Assembly: GCF_023065955.2 (NCBI RefSeq)
Contig: NW_026623089.1
Location: forward strand, 32,580,767 to 32,644,766
Source: Ursus arctos
Taxonomy: Eukaryota > Chordata > Mammalia > Carnivora > Ursidae
Direction: 5' to 3'
DNA length: 64,000 nucleotides
Each line of letters begins with the position of its first letter. Positions within the stretch are counted from its first letter, which is position 1. Below the pieces are notes generated by a model, which was given only the letters and a program-made list of their open reading frames with translations, was not told the DNA's origin and did not search any database. The position numbers and the translations under genes are program-made. Below are positions 1 to 13,000 of this stretch, one piece after another.

Positions 1-509
1 CAGTACTGACAGGTGAAAGAAGGGGAAGGGGTGACAGGTGGAGTTATGTGTCTTATGGCTTCAGAGGAGTTGCTGGTTGTGTCTCTATGAAAATAGCTGA
101 TTAACACTGATGTTCAATTCATTTTAAAGAGTTATTCTCTTGACAGAAGAATTCCGCTGAAAAGCTGATCCAGTGTCTCTGAGTTGTGAGTACCTTCAGT
201 GGGAGAGAGACGCAAGCTATGAGGGTCCATGCAGACACTCCATCCACCTGGCAGCTTGCCTGCTTCCAAGTTACCCGCCTGGCAAACCCACGGGTCCAAA
301 GTGAGGACAAACATCACAGTCCTCCCAGGAAATGAGCGGTAGTTAGTTTGGCTCGTGGGGTGGAAAGTAACTTTTTTAAAGTCTTATATTTTCATTAGCA
401 TGATTTTCAAAATCACAATGCTAGATTTCTTTCCAATTAAAGTCTAGCAGCCTGTTCGAAATATTATCATATCTACACTCTCATTTTAGTGCATCAAACA
501 ATCCATCGA

Positions 510-620
510 GGTCTACCTAGCTCCAGAAAAACTGAGGCCCACAGTAGTTAAATGACTTGCCTAAGGTCACACAGTAATAAAGCTTGGACTGAAATCTGGG
601 TCTTAGGCCTTTTCGTTCAG
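510..620 (-). repeat. MIR relic
   Basis: AACTGAGGCCCACAG, TAAATGACTTGCCTAAGGTC and ACACAG are the reversed MIR core. Confidence 0.65.
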
Positions 621-669
621 TGACTTTCCTGCTATCCAAAAGGAGAAGGTATTTATTGTAGGCCCTTTC

Positions 670-900
670 AATGTGACCCAAAATTTGTGTCTTACTCATT
701 CAGCGAGTGTTTACTGAGTGTCTGCAACGCATAAGCCAGGCTCTGTGCTGGGCATGGAGCTACAGCAGGAAACAAAACCAAGCCTCAGCCCTCATGGAGC
801 TTGCGTTCTAGTGAGCAAAACAGATGCTTTACGAATAAGTACGCAAAAACGGAATATGACAGGGGTTGTAAGAGCACTGAAGAGAAATAAATCAGGGCAA
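670..900 (-). repeat. L2-type relic (reversed 3' end)
   Basis: ATTCAGCGAGTGTTTACTGA, GCCAGGCTCTGTGCTGGGCA and CCCTCATGGAGCTTGCGTTC follow the well-known reversed L2-class end. Subfamily not resolved. Confidence 0.55.
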
Positions 901-1794
901 TAAGCAACTAGAGAATGGTGAGAAGGGTCTCTGGGGAAGAGCCTTTTGAGCAGAGACCTTATGGAGTGGGGGAGTGGGCCACACAGAAATTGGGGGAATA
1001 GAGATCCAGGAGAGGAAATCACAGGTGTAAAGGCCCTGAGGCAGCCGTGTCTTGGCTGTGTGAGGAACAGTCCCACAGCCAATGTGGACACAAGCGAGGG
1101 CAAGAAATGAGGTGAGATGGCCGCCAGATCACATGGGGTCTTAAGGTGAGGGCTTTGAGTTTTGCCCGATGTGTGAGGGAAGCAATGGGATCTAAATGGT
1201 GTCTTTAGTCACCCCTCAGAGCACCGTTTCATAACCGTGAGTCATGATACATATTCTGTTTCATCCAGGAGCTGTCCTGGGGTCTGTGAGGGGAAGAACT
1301 GAAGGCTGGCCATGGGTCTGGAAAGTGACAACTTGCAATTTAGAGGCGGACGGATACAAGGACACCTTCCCCAACTCCATCAGGGCCCTCGGGGCTCCTG
1401 GAATGTTTCCTCATGGGCCCTGGCCTGAGAAAAAGATGGAAGAGGGTGGGATAAGTCAATCCTCCCTCAGAAGGTGACTGAGATGTCTGAGGTGAAGTTC
1501 AAAGGGGCGGACCCGAGCCCTCGCTGCCTCTAGGGGACTCAGGAGTGCGACCGCCCAGGGAGGAGGCCTGCTCCAGCCAGCCCTGCTCTAGTGTCTGTTC
1601 CTTGTTCTTGCCTTGCTCCAAATCTGGGCCCTGCGGCTTATTCAAAATCTCAACGGTACCTTTCCCCAGCATGCTCTGAGACAAGGGTCAGAGGGCCAGC
1701 CTAACACACAACAACAGCACTAGTTTACTCGTCCCCTGCTACCAGCAGGCAGTATCTCTGACCTGTCTCCCAACAATCCTACACTGTCCGAGCC

Positions 1795-1875
1795 ATCGCC
1801 ATTTTGCAGATGAGGGAGCTGAGGTTCAGAGAAAATAAATATCTTGCCAAAGGCCACACAGCAAGGACTCAAAAA
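1795..1875 (-). repeat. MIR relic
   Basis: CCATTTTGCAGATGAGGGAG, then TTGCCAAAGGCCACACAGC: the reversed MIR core. Confidence 0.65.
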
Positions 1876-2224
1876 CCAGGTTATTAAAAGACCCCTTTCT
1901 TGTCTCCGTGTCTGCCTTTCACAGCCCTTTGTTCTTCTCTCCTTCCCCTCATTCACTTCCGACATCTGCGCAGCACTCAACAGTTTGCCGCGTGCTTTCA
2001 CGCTGAGTCCCAGCGCCACACTATCCGGGGGACCAGCAGTTCACCGCATCGAACAGCAGCGCCTTCGTCTGTCTCTCCCTTCCTTTCCCGGGTTAAAGCT
2101 CCTTCTGGATCAAGAATGCGACCTGCTCACTCTTGACCAATCTCCACTCCCCACCAACACGTTGCATAGAGCAGATCCTTAACAAATGTCTGAGGAATTA
2201 AAGTGTGAGGACTCTGCCTGAGTG

Positions 2225-2370
2225 TGAGTCCTGATCCGGCTGCTTGTGTGCTCTGTGATCTTGGGCAAGTGACTTAGCCTTTCTGTGCATTGGTTTCCTC
2301 ATCTGTCATTCTTGATAGGATAAATGAATTCGTTCCTGACACATTGTCAATACTACATAAATATTTGTTA
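2225..2370 (+). repeat. MIR relic
   Basis: CTGTGATCTTGGGCAAGTGA, CTTAGCCTTTCTGTGC and TTTCCTCATCTGTCA: forward MIR. Confidence 0.7.
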
Positions 2371-3214
2371 AATAATTTTTAAAGAATTCATTCTAAGTTT
2401 ATCTTCCTTTTTCCCTTACTCCTTTTCTTTTAGGGTAATAACAGCTAATTCTGACGTTGCATTTACACATGCCAGGCCCCCACTACAAACACGTTACAGA
2501 CCTTAACTCCAGGCCTGAATCGGCTTCATCCTTGAACAAGCCCCAGGCTGGGTGTTACTTAAGTGGGTCACAAGTCAGCTCGTGGGGAAGAGTCTAGAGA
2601 AGAGCGTGACTGGCCACCTCCCACAGGACCCAGGATTAGCAGACCCAGCTGGAGGTTGGCCTGGTTTTTGGTTCTGAGCATCTAAGAAGGTTACAGATTC
2701 TCAGCTACAAAGACAGGGCCTTAAAAGTGGCCAGCTAGCAAGCAGGACCTACAGGGCCCCACTTCAATAAGTTCGTTTGCCAGATGACCTCTAATATGCA
2801 ATCAAAACCAAGATTCAACAACTGTAAACCTCCAAGAGAACCCAAGGTTTTGCAATAACCCTTCTGAGATGAGCACGAGCACACGCCATTTGCCTGAGCC
2901 CTCGTGAACAGGCTGTGTCAAGAGGCAGGAGCCAGGCCCGCGGGCCCTTTCTGCATCCCTGCACGTACTCACTTCGAAGGTGGACATCACTTCCTGGCTC
3001 GGCGCACTTTTGAAAAGCACCTTCTCGGGAGTGTGGGGTAGCAATGGGAAGGTCACGGGAGATGGTTTCTGGTAATGTTCTGTGTCTCATTTTGTTTCTG
3101 GGAGAAGCTTCTAGGAGTGTGGTCAGTTTGTGAGCTGTGCCTGTATGCTGCGTATGCTTTTCTGGATATAGATTACACTTCAATAAAAAGTTTTTAGAAG
3201 TGTACATTCTCCAT

Positions 3215-3690
3215 CACTGTTATTGCTGTTTGTAATGGGGTAACAATGGACTCAACCCAGAAGCCCATAAAATAAATTATGTCACATCCGTATGACAGAA
3301 GAGCATCAAGCCATTAAAAATAAAGAGACAGAGATATAAAAACAAATGTAGAAAGATATTGCAATCTAGTGTTAAGCCAAAAAAGGAAACTACAAATAGT
3401 GTTATCTCAACTCTGAAGCAAACAAAAAAACATTGGGTTGAACCATGATATATGGTTGATATTTGACCATTTTATACAGTCAAATATGTGTTATAAATAT
3501 ACATGTATACACACGGCATTAAAGTTATGTATATAGGTAAATTTATAAGAAAATAACCTGAAAAATTTACTTTGAACTGTTAACAATGGGAGTAGATGTT
3601 TGGTTTCTGTTTTATACATTTCTACGTCTTTAATTTTTTTTATAATGAGCTTTGTATTACTTTAGTGAGCAGTGAAATAATAAAACTAAT
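3215..3690 (+). mobile_element. Old L1/HAL1-type 3' fragment
   Basis: The succession AATGGACTCAACCC, ATTATGTCACATCCGTATGA, AAGCCATTAAAAA and AACAATGGGAGTAGATG follows the 3' region of old L1-class elements. Strongly diverged; subfamily not resolved. Confidence 0.5.
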
Positions 3691-3889
3691 AATAACAGTC
3701 ATAAAGATATAACTTCTTTTTTTATATACCAAACTCTTGCCCCTCAGTGTTGCAGAGGGGTGGGTCTGGGCAGGGAGCCAGGATTGGGCTGGCGTGAACG
3801 CTAACGTAACTTCCGACCTGGAAGGCTGATTCCATCCGACACATCCCAGCCCAAGTAGAGTTCAGCTGTGGTGCTCAAAGCAGACATAC

Positions 3890-4018
3890 CTGTAAGATTT
3901 TGGAGTAGCTGATCACAATGAGCAGTCCTGGCACCAAGAAGTTCAAAGTAGCGAACGACACATCCCAGGAGATTTCTCCGGCAATGTTGGGCCAAACCAG
4001 TGTGCAAATCAGAATTTC
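3890..4018 (-). CDS. FFAR4: FFAR4 exon 2 (residues 190-232, ECL2-TM5)
   Basis: This 129-bp exon of 43 whole codons begins EILICTLVWP and ends YSKILQ, matching human FFAR4 ECL2 and TM5 with a few substitutions. The acceptor AG lies at plus 4019-4020 and the donor GTATGT just below 3890. C194 here is the ECL2 partner of C111. The phase is 0 at both ends, consistent with the known optional in-frame exon that follows in the human long isoform; no such exon is recognisable in 1-3889. Confidence 0.95.
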
Positions 4019-7000
4019 CTAGTTACAAAAAGGAAGAGAACATCATTTCCATGGTGGCTTCTTATTTGCCTTTAGCGCAGTCCCAGTAGGAGAGTATCCA
4101 ACACTGTTACACTGGGGTGTGACCACGACGCAACCAGGAAGACATGAATGCTCCGCGTCCCTTCCCCTGCCCGCGCAAACACCTGTGAACCATTTCTCTC
4201 TGACCCGCAGAATAACTACAGCTATTATGCCCATTCTCCAGGAGACACAACAGGGTCTCAGGGTCACATGCTGATAACAGCTCCAGTTGGTTCCCGGGCA
4301 TGACTCCAGGCCCAGTGCTCTTTCCACTTCCCTGGACGGAGCTGCCAAGAGCCCTTGAGCCTTCTCTGCCAAGTCCTTCATTTTACAGGTGACAAGCCCA
4401 GCCCTAAAATGTTACACAGATTGGAAGTGACACGCCGCACACAAACACGTAAGCACAGGGGCAAGGCTGCAGTGAAGTCACTCTGGGGCCGCTGAAGCCA
4501 CCAGAAACCGTGTTAAGGCACTGAGGGTTCATTTAGGGGCCGTGCAAATGTCTAAAATGCGTCAAGCTGCATCAAAGAAAGCCGCGGCTTACTCCAAGAC
4601 AATACTGGGGCCCGGACTTGGAAGCTCTATCCTCACGTGTCTCTCCCGCAGAGGGACATGCAACAGCCCCACACAATTCTCCAGCTTTCAAGATGGAAAA
4701 CCACTGGCATGGGGCGGAAAGGCCTGGTTTGCGACCTTGCTGCTGTCAGTATGTTGTGCTGATTTCGAGCGTTTGACACTAATTACCAACCTCGAAGCAT
4801 GTGGGGACCTTATTATATAGTTACTAGGAGCTGCAGCAACAATTTCCTCCAAAGAATAAATAGGTCAATGCAAAGAGATCTGTGTGTCTGCCTGTCCTCC
4901 CAAACACAAAGTTCCCGAGCCTGCTTGACTGCGGGAGCAGAACTACTTAGAAATCGAGCTGCCCTGAACACTTCTGAACACACAGAACAGACCTTCAAGA
5001 GCACATTCTGTGTAAAAAAGAGCACATCATTGACTTTTGGTGGACAAGGCATCTGAACCAATTGTAGTGGTATGATTTATGGCATCGTTCATTCATTCAG
5101 CCAGTATTTGTTGAATGCTACGCTAAGCAGGGGCAAAGAACTTTTATCACGTATGTCATAATGGGGTGCTCAAATTCAAAATGCAAACACATAGGCACTT
5201 CTTTTCCTATTCAGCATGAACAGGAAATAGTAAATCTGATATTCACTGAGCATTTATTCTATGCCAGGAAGCACTTTACATACATTATCTCATGGGACAT
5301 TCACAACAACCATATTGAAATACACATTATTATTTTTCCCATGACACAGAGGAGACAACCAAGGCTTAGAAACATCTTCCTAAAGCATTAGTCTAAGACA
5401 CTAGACGCGTAGCTCTTTTCAATCATATCGTATCTTCCCCAGAGAGCTAAGTGGTTATAAAGGAAATCCGGGGACCTACCAAGAAAACTCTGAAGGCAGG
5501 TCAAGCAGGGAAGAATGCTTCAATCATATTTGTACCTTGAAAGGGGTGTGAGAATGTTGCTTCCTTTTCCTATGTAGTTTAGATGCCTCACAAATGTACT
5601 AATAATTCCCAAAACGTGTTCTTCCATCCCCATCCCCTCCATACCTGAGGGGACAAAGTGCATTAGATCTTTCTACGCTGTGGTGATTGGAAAGAAATGT
5701 GTGTCTCTCAAGGATCTTCTGAGGATTGGTAGTGTGGTGATTATTTTGAGATGATCTCTGCCCACCATGCCCTCAGTCTACCACACCGGGGGGCAACATG
5801 GACCAGCAAATATGCTGGAGCAATGATCAGAAGAGATGATTCCAGTCCTGAAGGTGCCTGGGTCTCTGTTTCCTATACTTGAGATAGGAAAATGTACAGG
5901 GAGGGCACAAAAACAGATCCCAGAACCGTTTCTTAAAAACCCCAAAGGCCTCCACCTCTTTCCAGAAGCCTTCTCCAGAATGTCTGCCAAAATCTCTCCA
6001 GGCTTGGGGCACCTGGGTGGCACAGCGGTTAAGCGTCTGCCTTCGGCTCAGGGCGTGATCCCGGTGTTATGGGATCGAGCCCCACATCAGGCTCCTCCGC
6101 TATGAGCCTGCTTCTTCCTCTCCCACTCCCCCTGCTTGTGTTGCCTCTCTCGCTGGCTGTCTCTGTCTCTGTTGAATAAATAAATAAAATCTTAAAAAAA
6201 AAAAATCTCTCCAGGCTTAACACGATTTTGAAGAAGGTATAATGATAGAGCCAGGTGTTCTCCCTACAATAGGAGCAAAGAAGTAGATCCCTAAACACTC
6301 TGCCTCATGTATTAGCCCCGTGCTGCTGAAGAAAATGTGTAGTGTGAATGGACAGATACACACCTGTGCACCCCCCCCACACACACATACGTGTAGACAA
6401 AAGACTGGAAGGATACATTCCAGAAAATTAAGTGTCTGTTTCTAGGTGCGACTCAAGTTCTTTTTGTTCTTTTGGCTTATCTGAATTTTCTAGAATATGC
6501 CTATATTATTTTATAAGAGAAAAAATGGCGATAAAAGTCAATTTTTAAAAGAAATGAGGATCAAACATGAAATATGGATTACCATGCTCGTTTAGCAAAC
6601 CTAACCAGCTATTTTTTTTTTCCACAAAAACAATGAACTCATCCAGGAAGTTCCCCCGATTTCATGACTCTGATGAAGACGCTCCTTTACCTTTGGATTT
6701 GTGGCACTCGCGCCAGTCACGGAGTGTGATAAGGAAGTGAGATAAGAACTTTGCACAGCACCCCCGGGCACGGCTGAAGAGACAGTGCGGCTGGCCCGTG
6801 TGGACTGACTGATGGATTTATATGCTCTTTAGAAAGCTTTATATGGTATCCCTGGTGACGTGCAGTGTTTATTCTCATTAAAAATTTTAACTACAGGCAC
6901 CAGGCCCACAGTCAAAGGGCTGGCCTGCTATAATTGTGTTTTTGTGGGAAAATCCTTCTGACTTATGTTATTTTGATTCTAGGTGTTCTCTCCTGCACTG

Positions 7001-10000
7001 TGACTTAGGAGGGAGCACGGCAGGAGTCAGCTCTGGAAGGTGGAGACTTGAGTCTTATAATAGTCCCTATACTTTTTCTGCACATTTGAAATGTTTCCTG
7101 CTTTTAAAAAGGAAATTTGAAAACCCAAAGGTCTAGGTCTGCTTTGTTACTGACCTGCAAAAGCAGAGCTGGCCAAGCCAGCGACTGTCCTTTCATTGCT
7201 TTGTTCAACCACTCACTGACTTGAGCCCTGGTGGCTGCACCACTGTGAGGATGGGCAAGGCGAGGCCCCTGCCCTCAAGAGGGCTCTGATGTGCTCAGGG
7301 AGAGAGAGAAGTGCTAAGAAACTTCAATACAGGGCAGCGAGCCGCAGTGCCCAGAGCTACCAGGGACAGGCGAGCACAGTCCCAGAGGAGAGCAGCATCC
7401 CGGAGGGGTTGCACCTGTTGTGCTTGGAGGGATGGGCTTCAGTCAGGAGAATGGGGATGCTGGAGCTCAGTGTCAGGACCAGGATGGATGAAGGCAGGAG
7501 GCCACATGCAAGGGCGTTAAGTGTAACTTGTATCCCCATCCCAACCTCTACCTCTCCTGGGCAATTTCATCCATTTCCATGGCTTCTTTTCCAAGACACT
7601 GCTGCTTTTTCCAGCCCTGTCTTCTCCTGAACCCCAGACTGACCCCTGTGCCCTGACGACATCTCCGAAGGATGTCTCAGAAGCATGTCAAGCTCCGATG
7701 TCCCACCCCAGAAGTCTCCACCTCCTGCCATCACCGACTCAGGGCATGGAGTCACCATTCCCTATGCTTCCAGCAACCTGAGTATGGGCTTTCTGCCGTC
7801 TCCTTCTTCCTTCCCCACTCAGAGGGAACCTTTAAGTTCTGCCCTAATAGCTATCCAGCGCACACACGTATCTCATTCTTGCTGGCACACCCCTCCCAGG
7901 CCAGGCCATCTCTCACCTCGTAAGTCCAAACTCCCTCAAGGGGCATACCTGGCCCTTCTCCAGCTGGCCCCCACCACTCCTTCAAGTACCATGTCTTGCC
8001 AACCCCTGCGCTATTTCTTCTGCCCGTAATGTCCCTCCAGTTCCCCACGTCCGAATCTGGCCAACTGCCTTTCATCTTCACCCTCAGCTGAGATCTCACT
8101 CATTCTCTTCTAAGAAGACTCCCCTGTGGATGGGGTCATCTATTTGTAGGCACTGCTCACACACGGACCCCGCTGCACCCTGGCTGACTTATTTGAAATG
8201 CCACCTGATTCCAGCCGTTTGCTGTCAGCTTCTCTAATGATGCTTCTCGGAGTAGCCCTGAGGACCCCTTTGCAAATCATTCTCCCTGTTCCGCCTATTC
8301 AAGCAAAATGGAAGACTTCGAGATGACTTAAAGGAAGTGGGAATCCTGGTGGATATCCCCTTGTCCTCCAGCTTCCCAACAGAAAAAAAAGAACATATCA
8401 AGGCAAGAGATGAACTTTCTCACATCTTAAAGGCATCCTCTAAGAGTAACAAAGCAGGCGAACTGCGTTTCTCTCCTCAGCCGGTTCACACTCAGCAGAG
8501 ACACGGCGGCGCTCGGCCTGGTACTAAACCGGGGCAGCAGAGCAGGAAGCGGGGGGCTCCCGAGGAAGTGCGAACTCGCGGGGAACGGCACGGGGAGAAA
8601 CAGAGCGAAATTCTGGTTGCATCCCTGCTCCATGACTTTAGGCATTTCCCTCTTTGGAAAATGAACATACGAACACCTATTTGGAGGGTTTCTGTGAGAA
8701 ACAAACCGGGCCAGGCTCTGAGACCATCTGCCTTGTCGATACGGGAGCCTCCTTGAACAGGACCCCGTCTTGGTCACGTGACTCGCGGTGAGGGCCGCGG
8801 GGAGGGGTGCTCGGTAAATGTTCGTGCAATGAACAGGCAGCACATTCTGGCCGGGTGGACAGTCCCCCCAAGCTGCCGATGAGGGTCAGCGCCCGGCCAG
8901 AGCCACAGCACACACAGGCAGGAATCCTGTTGGAACAGGCTGAGTTGACCTGGCTGAGATGTCTCTGTTGCTAGAATGTGCCCACCCTCTTAAAATGGCC
9001 ACCTATTATGTTACGGCAATCAGAATTACACTATTTAAAGAATGTTTAAAATATTTATAACCAAAGATAAGGAAACTAATAATAGCTGGCAATTCCTGTG
9101 TGCTTAACTGTGTACGTGCCAGGTGTTGGCCCGCTCACTGAACGCTAGTCCCCGTGGCAATCCTATAAGGCTCTACTGTCATCATGCCCAGTCTGCAAAT
9201 GAGGAAAGGAAGGTAGAGAGATGGGGACCGCTCGCCCCTGTCACACAGCTCCTAAAGGGCAGAGATGGGACGCAGACTCAGAACGCAGGACTCCAAAGCC
9301 CACACTCTGAATACCAAATTATCTAGCATTTTTAGCATGTCTATCATTTCATCCTCCCTGCAGGGAAGTTTGAAGGAGGCTGATCACCCTGGACTGCGGG
9401 GCGCCCACTGCCCAAACGGACAAAGGTACTCGTGTTCCTGTGTTGGGGAGCTGGGGAGCACTAGATTGGCAGAAAGCTCTGAGAGGCACTATTTCCCTGG
9501 CCAGAGCTCCTCAAGAGGACGTGGCCAGCATGTGCTTGGGGTTAGTGAGTTCCCTCAGCCGGTGGTTTGGGTAGGAAAGTGTCCCCCGTCCAAAAGCTCT
9601 GTATTCAGTGTCCAAGTAGGAAGGGGCGGGCAGAATCTACAGACAGGAAGCTGGAATAGAGGATTAAGAAAACAAGCTTTTGCTAATTTTAAATGTGAGA
9701 CTCTGTTCAGTCTAGCCTAGATCCTTCTCTGTCTCTTTTTTTTTAAATGGCCACACTCTTTTTCCCCCCGTTTCTCATTGTTTTCAACTTATGTCTTCCA
9801 CCCCTGAGCCTCAGTTTGCACACCTATAAAATGAGTTGTTTCCTACATGCTCAGGTCACAGCCCTTGAGGAACAGGGCAGTTTTTCTGTTCTTGGCTTAT
9901 CGACAGGTGCATGCAATGGGGAAAAGACAAAGAGGTTGGAGAGTTCGAAAGGACCATCTGGTTTTCTCCTGACAAGCTCCCTTGCCCCACCTCTACTAAT

Positions 10001-13000
10001 TTCAGGGAGGAGGGCTCCTGCGGCCAATTCAGCTAGCCCTCAATCTTCCAAGGTGCTTCTGATGTGCTCTCCCAGTGGCTTTGCCCAATCCCTCCCCAAA
10101 GGCTCTATGATCAAGGAAGTGTTTCCGTGTTAATACAAGAGGGGTCTGCATGCCTGCCCCAAGGGAGACGGAGGGAAAGCCACCACAACACAAGTCTCCA
10201 TGGAAGCACCTCTCAGTTCAGCTCTGGTCATCCTGGAAGTGCTGCTGGGGGCTCCAACCACACAGACACCCCACCAGAGGTAAGATACAGAGTGACAAGA
10301 CAGGGACACTCCCCCATCGGAGCGAGGGCCTTCTGGCTCAGACAACCACCTGTGTCCACGTAGGCAAGCAGTTTTAGTCTGGGAAGGGACAAGAGCCCTT
10401 TTAAGTGTCATTTGTCAGTTAAGTTTAAGTGTACCTAAAACAGTTGTAAAAGGGAGGGGCACAAGGTACATGTCTGGGAACATAAGATACCCTGAAGATC
10501 TATTCTATTTGATCTTTAATTTCCCGAGTGTCATTTTTTTCTGGAAGAAAAAAAAATCGGGAAGAGTCCCTCGAAGTCTGTGAAAAATACAGATACACTA
10601 TTATTCCGTGAGAGAATAACTTAATCAAAAGACTGTTAGCAAAACCTAGCCTCCAGCTGATCCAATGGGTCTGGGGTGAGGCCTGGTCTTTCACTTATTT
10701 TAGAAGCATGTAAGTGACCCACTTTGATTCTCAAGTACATCTGGGCTGAGGAGGACAGGCCTGCCCACTGGGTTAGGGTCCTTGGTCTGCTACGCGGATG
10801 GCACCCCACCAGCTCAGCTGAGCCCAGCCATCCTGGCCCCCACTTGAGGGGGCATGGCCACAGGCTTCCATGTCCTTTGATCAAGTGCCACAGGCCTGAC
10901 ATGGTTCCTGCCTATTAGTCATTCAAGGCCTTAAAACAAGACAAAACAATCAAACAAAAACCCCACAATGTATTCCATGCAAAAAATAAACTATTAGGAA
11001 ACAGACTTTTAGGTCTGATTTTTGTTAAAAAGAAAAAAAAGAGAGAGCAAGAGATACTTCTTGCACAGGATGCAGACTTCTCAAGCGCCATTAAAAGGCC
11101 TGTATGAGAGACTGATCTGGGGAGACCCCCAGGGAAGCCCACATCTGTGTCTATGCTCCAGAGCACAGACCCAGGAGGGCATCCTCTGCTCAGTCTCTGT
11201 GCACTTCCGTAGCAGGAAGCCTTCCCCCAGGTCACATCTCATTCCTGTGCCTGCTTACCTTCTCACTCCCTTCTGATCACTGAGCAGGCCTCCCTTTGGG
11301 ACTGTGGCTTGTGACGGTTTTGATAAGGCCAGAAAATCAGTGAGTTGTAAAGAAAGGGAGGGGGTGGGAAAACCAGCTTAGGGCAGACCCTTGGAGAGGC
11401 TGAGCCCAGAGCAGGACTCCTGCTTTCCTTTGTAGAGGGCGCACAGACTCCTGTTCTTTCTCTGTCCCTACCCACGAGGCACAGAAAACCTGGCACACTG
11501 GGATGATAGCCAGAACCACCGGCCACTGTCCTCCACCAGGCCGGCCCCCAGGTGCCTGGACCTAACTGAATCTCAGCGCACAAACTCTGCGAGAGCGCAG
11601 TGGGACAGCGACAGGAACAGACGTTGACCGCGATTCTGCACCGTGATTCTGGACGGCCGAACTGGAATGGACCCGAGCTAATGTCATAAATTATCTGCAG
11701 AACCTTTTTTTTTTTTTTTTTTTTTAGGTCATTCACCCCCACAAAGAACCTAATGGCAACCCTGAACACACTGCTCATAATAAAGCTCATCTGCCAGCCT
11801 CTGGAATCTGCCGAACATTCCGGCGCCCAGGATATTCTGAAGCCACCCATCATCAAGGCTCCCCGTGCAAGATCCTGTGGTCTAGTCTAAGCCTTCCGTC
11901 TTGCAGTTGGAAAAACTGAGGCCCCGGGACAGGATCACGACACCCCTAGTGGCAGCATTGGGTCTGGGGTCCCTGGGTCTCCGATGCCCTTTCTCCTGAC
12001 TCTACCAGCAGGTTCTCAAAGCAGGACCCTTCCCCAGCCCGCGCTGAAAATACTGAGCACGATCTCAGCTCCTCCTCGCACTGAGGATGAGATGCCCTGA
12101 GCAAGTCATTCCTCTGTGTGCCTCGCTTCCTCATACGTGAAGCGGCTGTGCTAGTGAGAGTACTGTAGCACCCTCGGAGAAAGCAGATTTCAATATACAC
12201 GAATGCGATTAGCCATTCCGGATCCTCGAAGTTCCATCTGGCTGGCTCCTAAGCTCCCCGCATATTTCACTACCCTCAATATAGAAAGTGCACTTTGCAG
12301 GCATTTGGGGGACTCCATTTACAAGTTTATGGATGGCGTTTACCGGACCTACGTCGCTGCAGTGAAATTTAAGAGCTAAAACTTCAGAGCACCGGGCACA
12401 GTGTCACAACAATTAAATGCAACAAATCGCCTATTTTTGCTCTATTGTTTTGGTTACTCATTATCCCAGGTCACCGTTTCCGTGGGATCCCCGCCTGACA
12501 GCCCGCCCCAGACACCTGCCTGGCGCGCACAGCCCGGCGCTCACCTGGTCCTGGCCGGAGAGCCGCTGCGGGGTGACTCGGAAGAAGACGCAGAGGGGCA
12601 GCGCGGCCAGCGCCGAGTAGCCCCAGATGAGCGCCAGCAGCAGGGCCCTCGCCCGCCGCCCCAGGCCCCGCATGCCCCGCTGCAGGCGAACGATGCACAC
12701 CATGCGCTCCAGGCTGACGGCCGCCAGGGTGAGGATGGTGACGCTGCCGCTCAAGCTCATCACGTAGAAGAGCAGGTGGCAGGCGACCGGGCCCAGCAGC
12801 CAGGCCTCGGTCCATCGCACGGCCAGCACGGGCGGGATGGCGCTGGTGAAGAGCAGGTCCGCGCAGAAAAGGTTGAGCACCAGGCAGGCTGTGTTGCCGC
12901 GGCGCCGTCGGCGCGCCACCAGCACCAAGGCGCACACGTTGCCCAACAGCGACACCGCAAAGATGAGGCCCAGCACGACCGTCTCCACGGCGGTCAGCAC

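Larger units (their letters stand above)
1..3889 (-). other. FFAR4 intron after exon 2 (partial), repeats only
   Basis: No exon resembling the C-terminal half of FFAR4 is present on the minus strand. The stretch holds MIR-type relics near 510-620, 1795-1875 (reverse) and 2225-2370 (forward), an L2-like relic near 670-900, and an old L1-type 3' fragment near 3215-3690. The remainder looks like unique intronic sequence. Confidence 0.7.
4019..12544 (-). other. FFAR4 intron 1
   Basis: This 8.5-kb intron lies between two well-supported FFAR4 exons, with a GTGAGC donor and a CTAG acceptor. It contains one young SINEC (6006-6201), MIR relics (about 5225-5370 and 9080-9290), an L2-like relic (about 7680-8130), an old L1-like 3' end (about 6335-6560) and a poly-T run at about 11706-11726. 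Open frames inside it have no recognisable similarity and overlap repeats. Confidence 0.75.

Noticed and set aside
2815..3207. Minus-strand frame with a good GTGAGT donor near 2967-2972, considered as an extra FFAR4 exon
   Set aside because: Its translation has no similarity to the FFAR4 tail or to the human long-isoform insert, and there is no matching acceptor in a suitable phase that I can support.
6029..6298. Similar open frames recurring at 6.1, 23.6 and 46.7 kb, which might suggest a gene family
   Set aside because: All three are antisense readings of SINEC copies (shared SERGNTSRGSGRGRSR stretch).
11263..11856. 197-codon minus-strand open frame in FFAR4 intron 1
   Set aside because: It reads through a poly-T/A run (lysine string), shows no recognisable similarity and lies in an intron.
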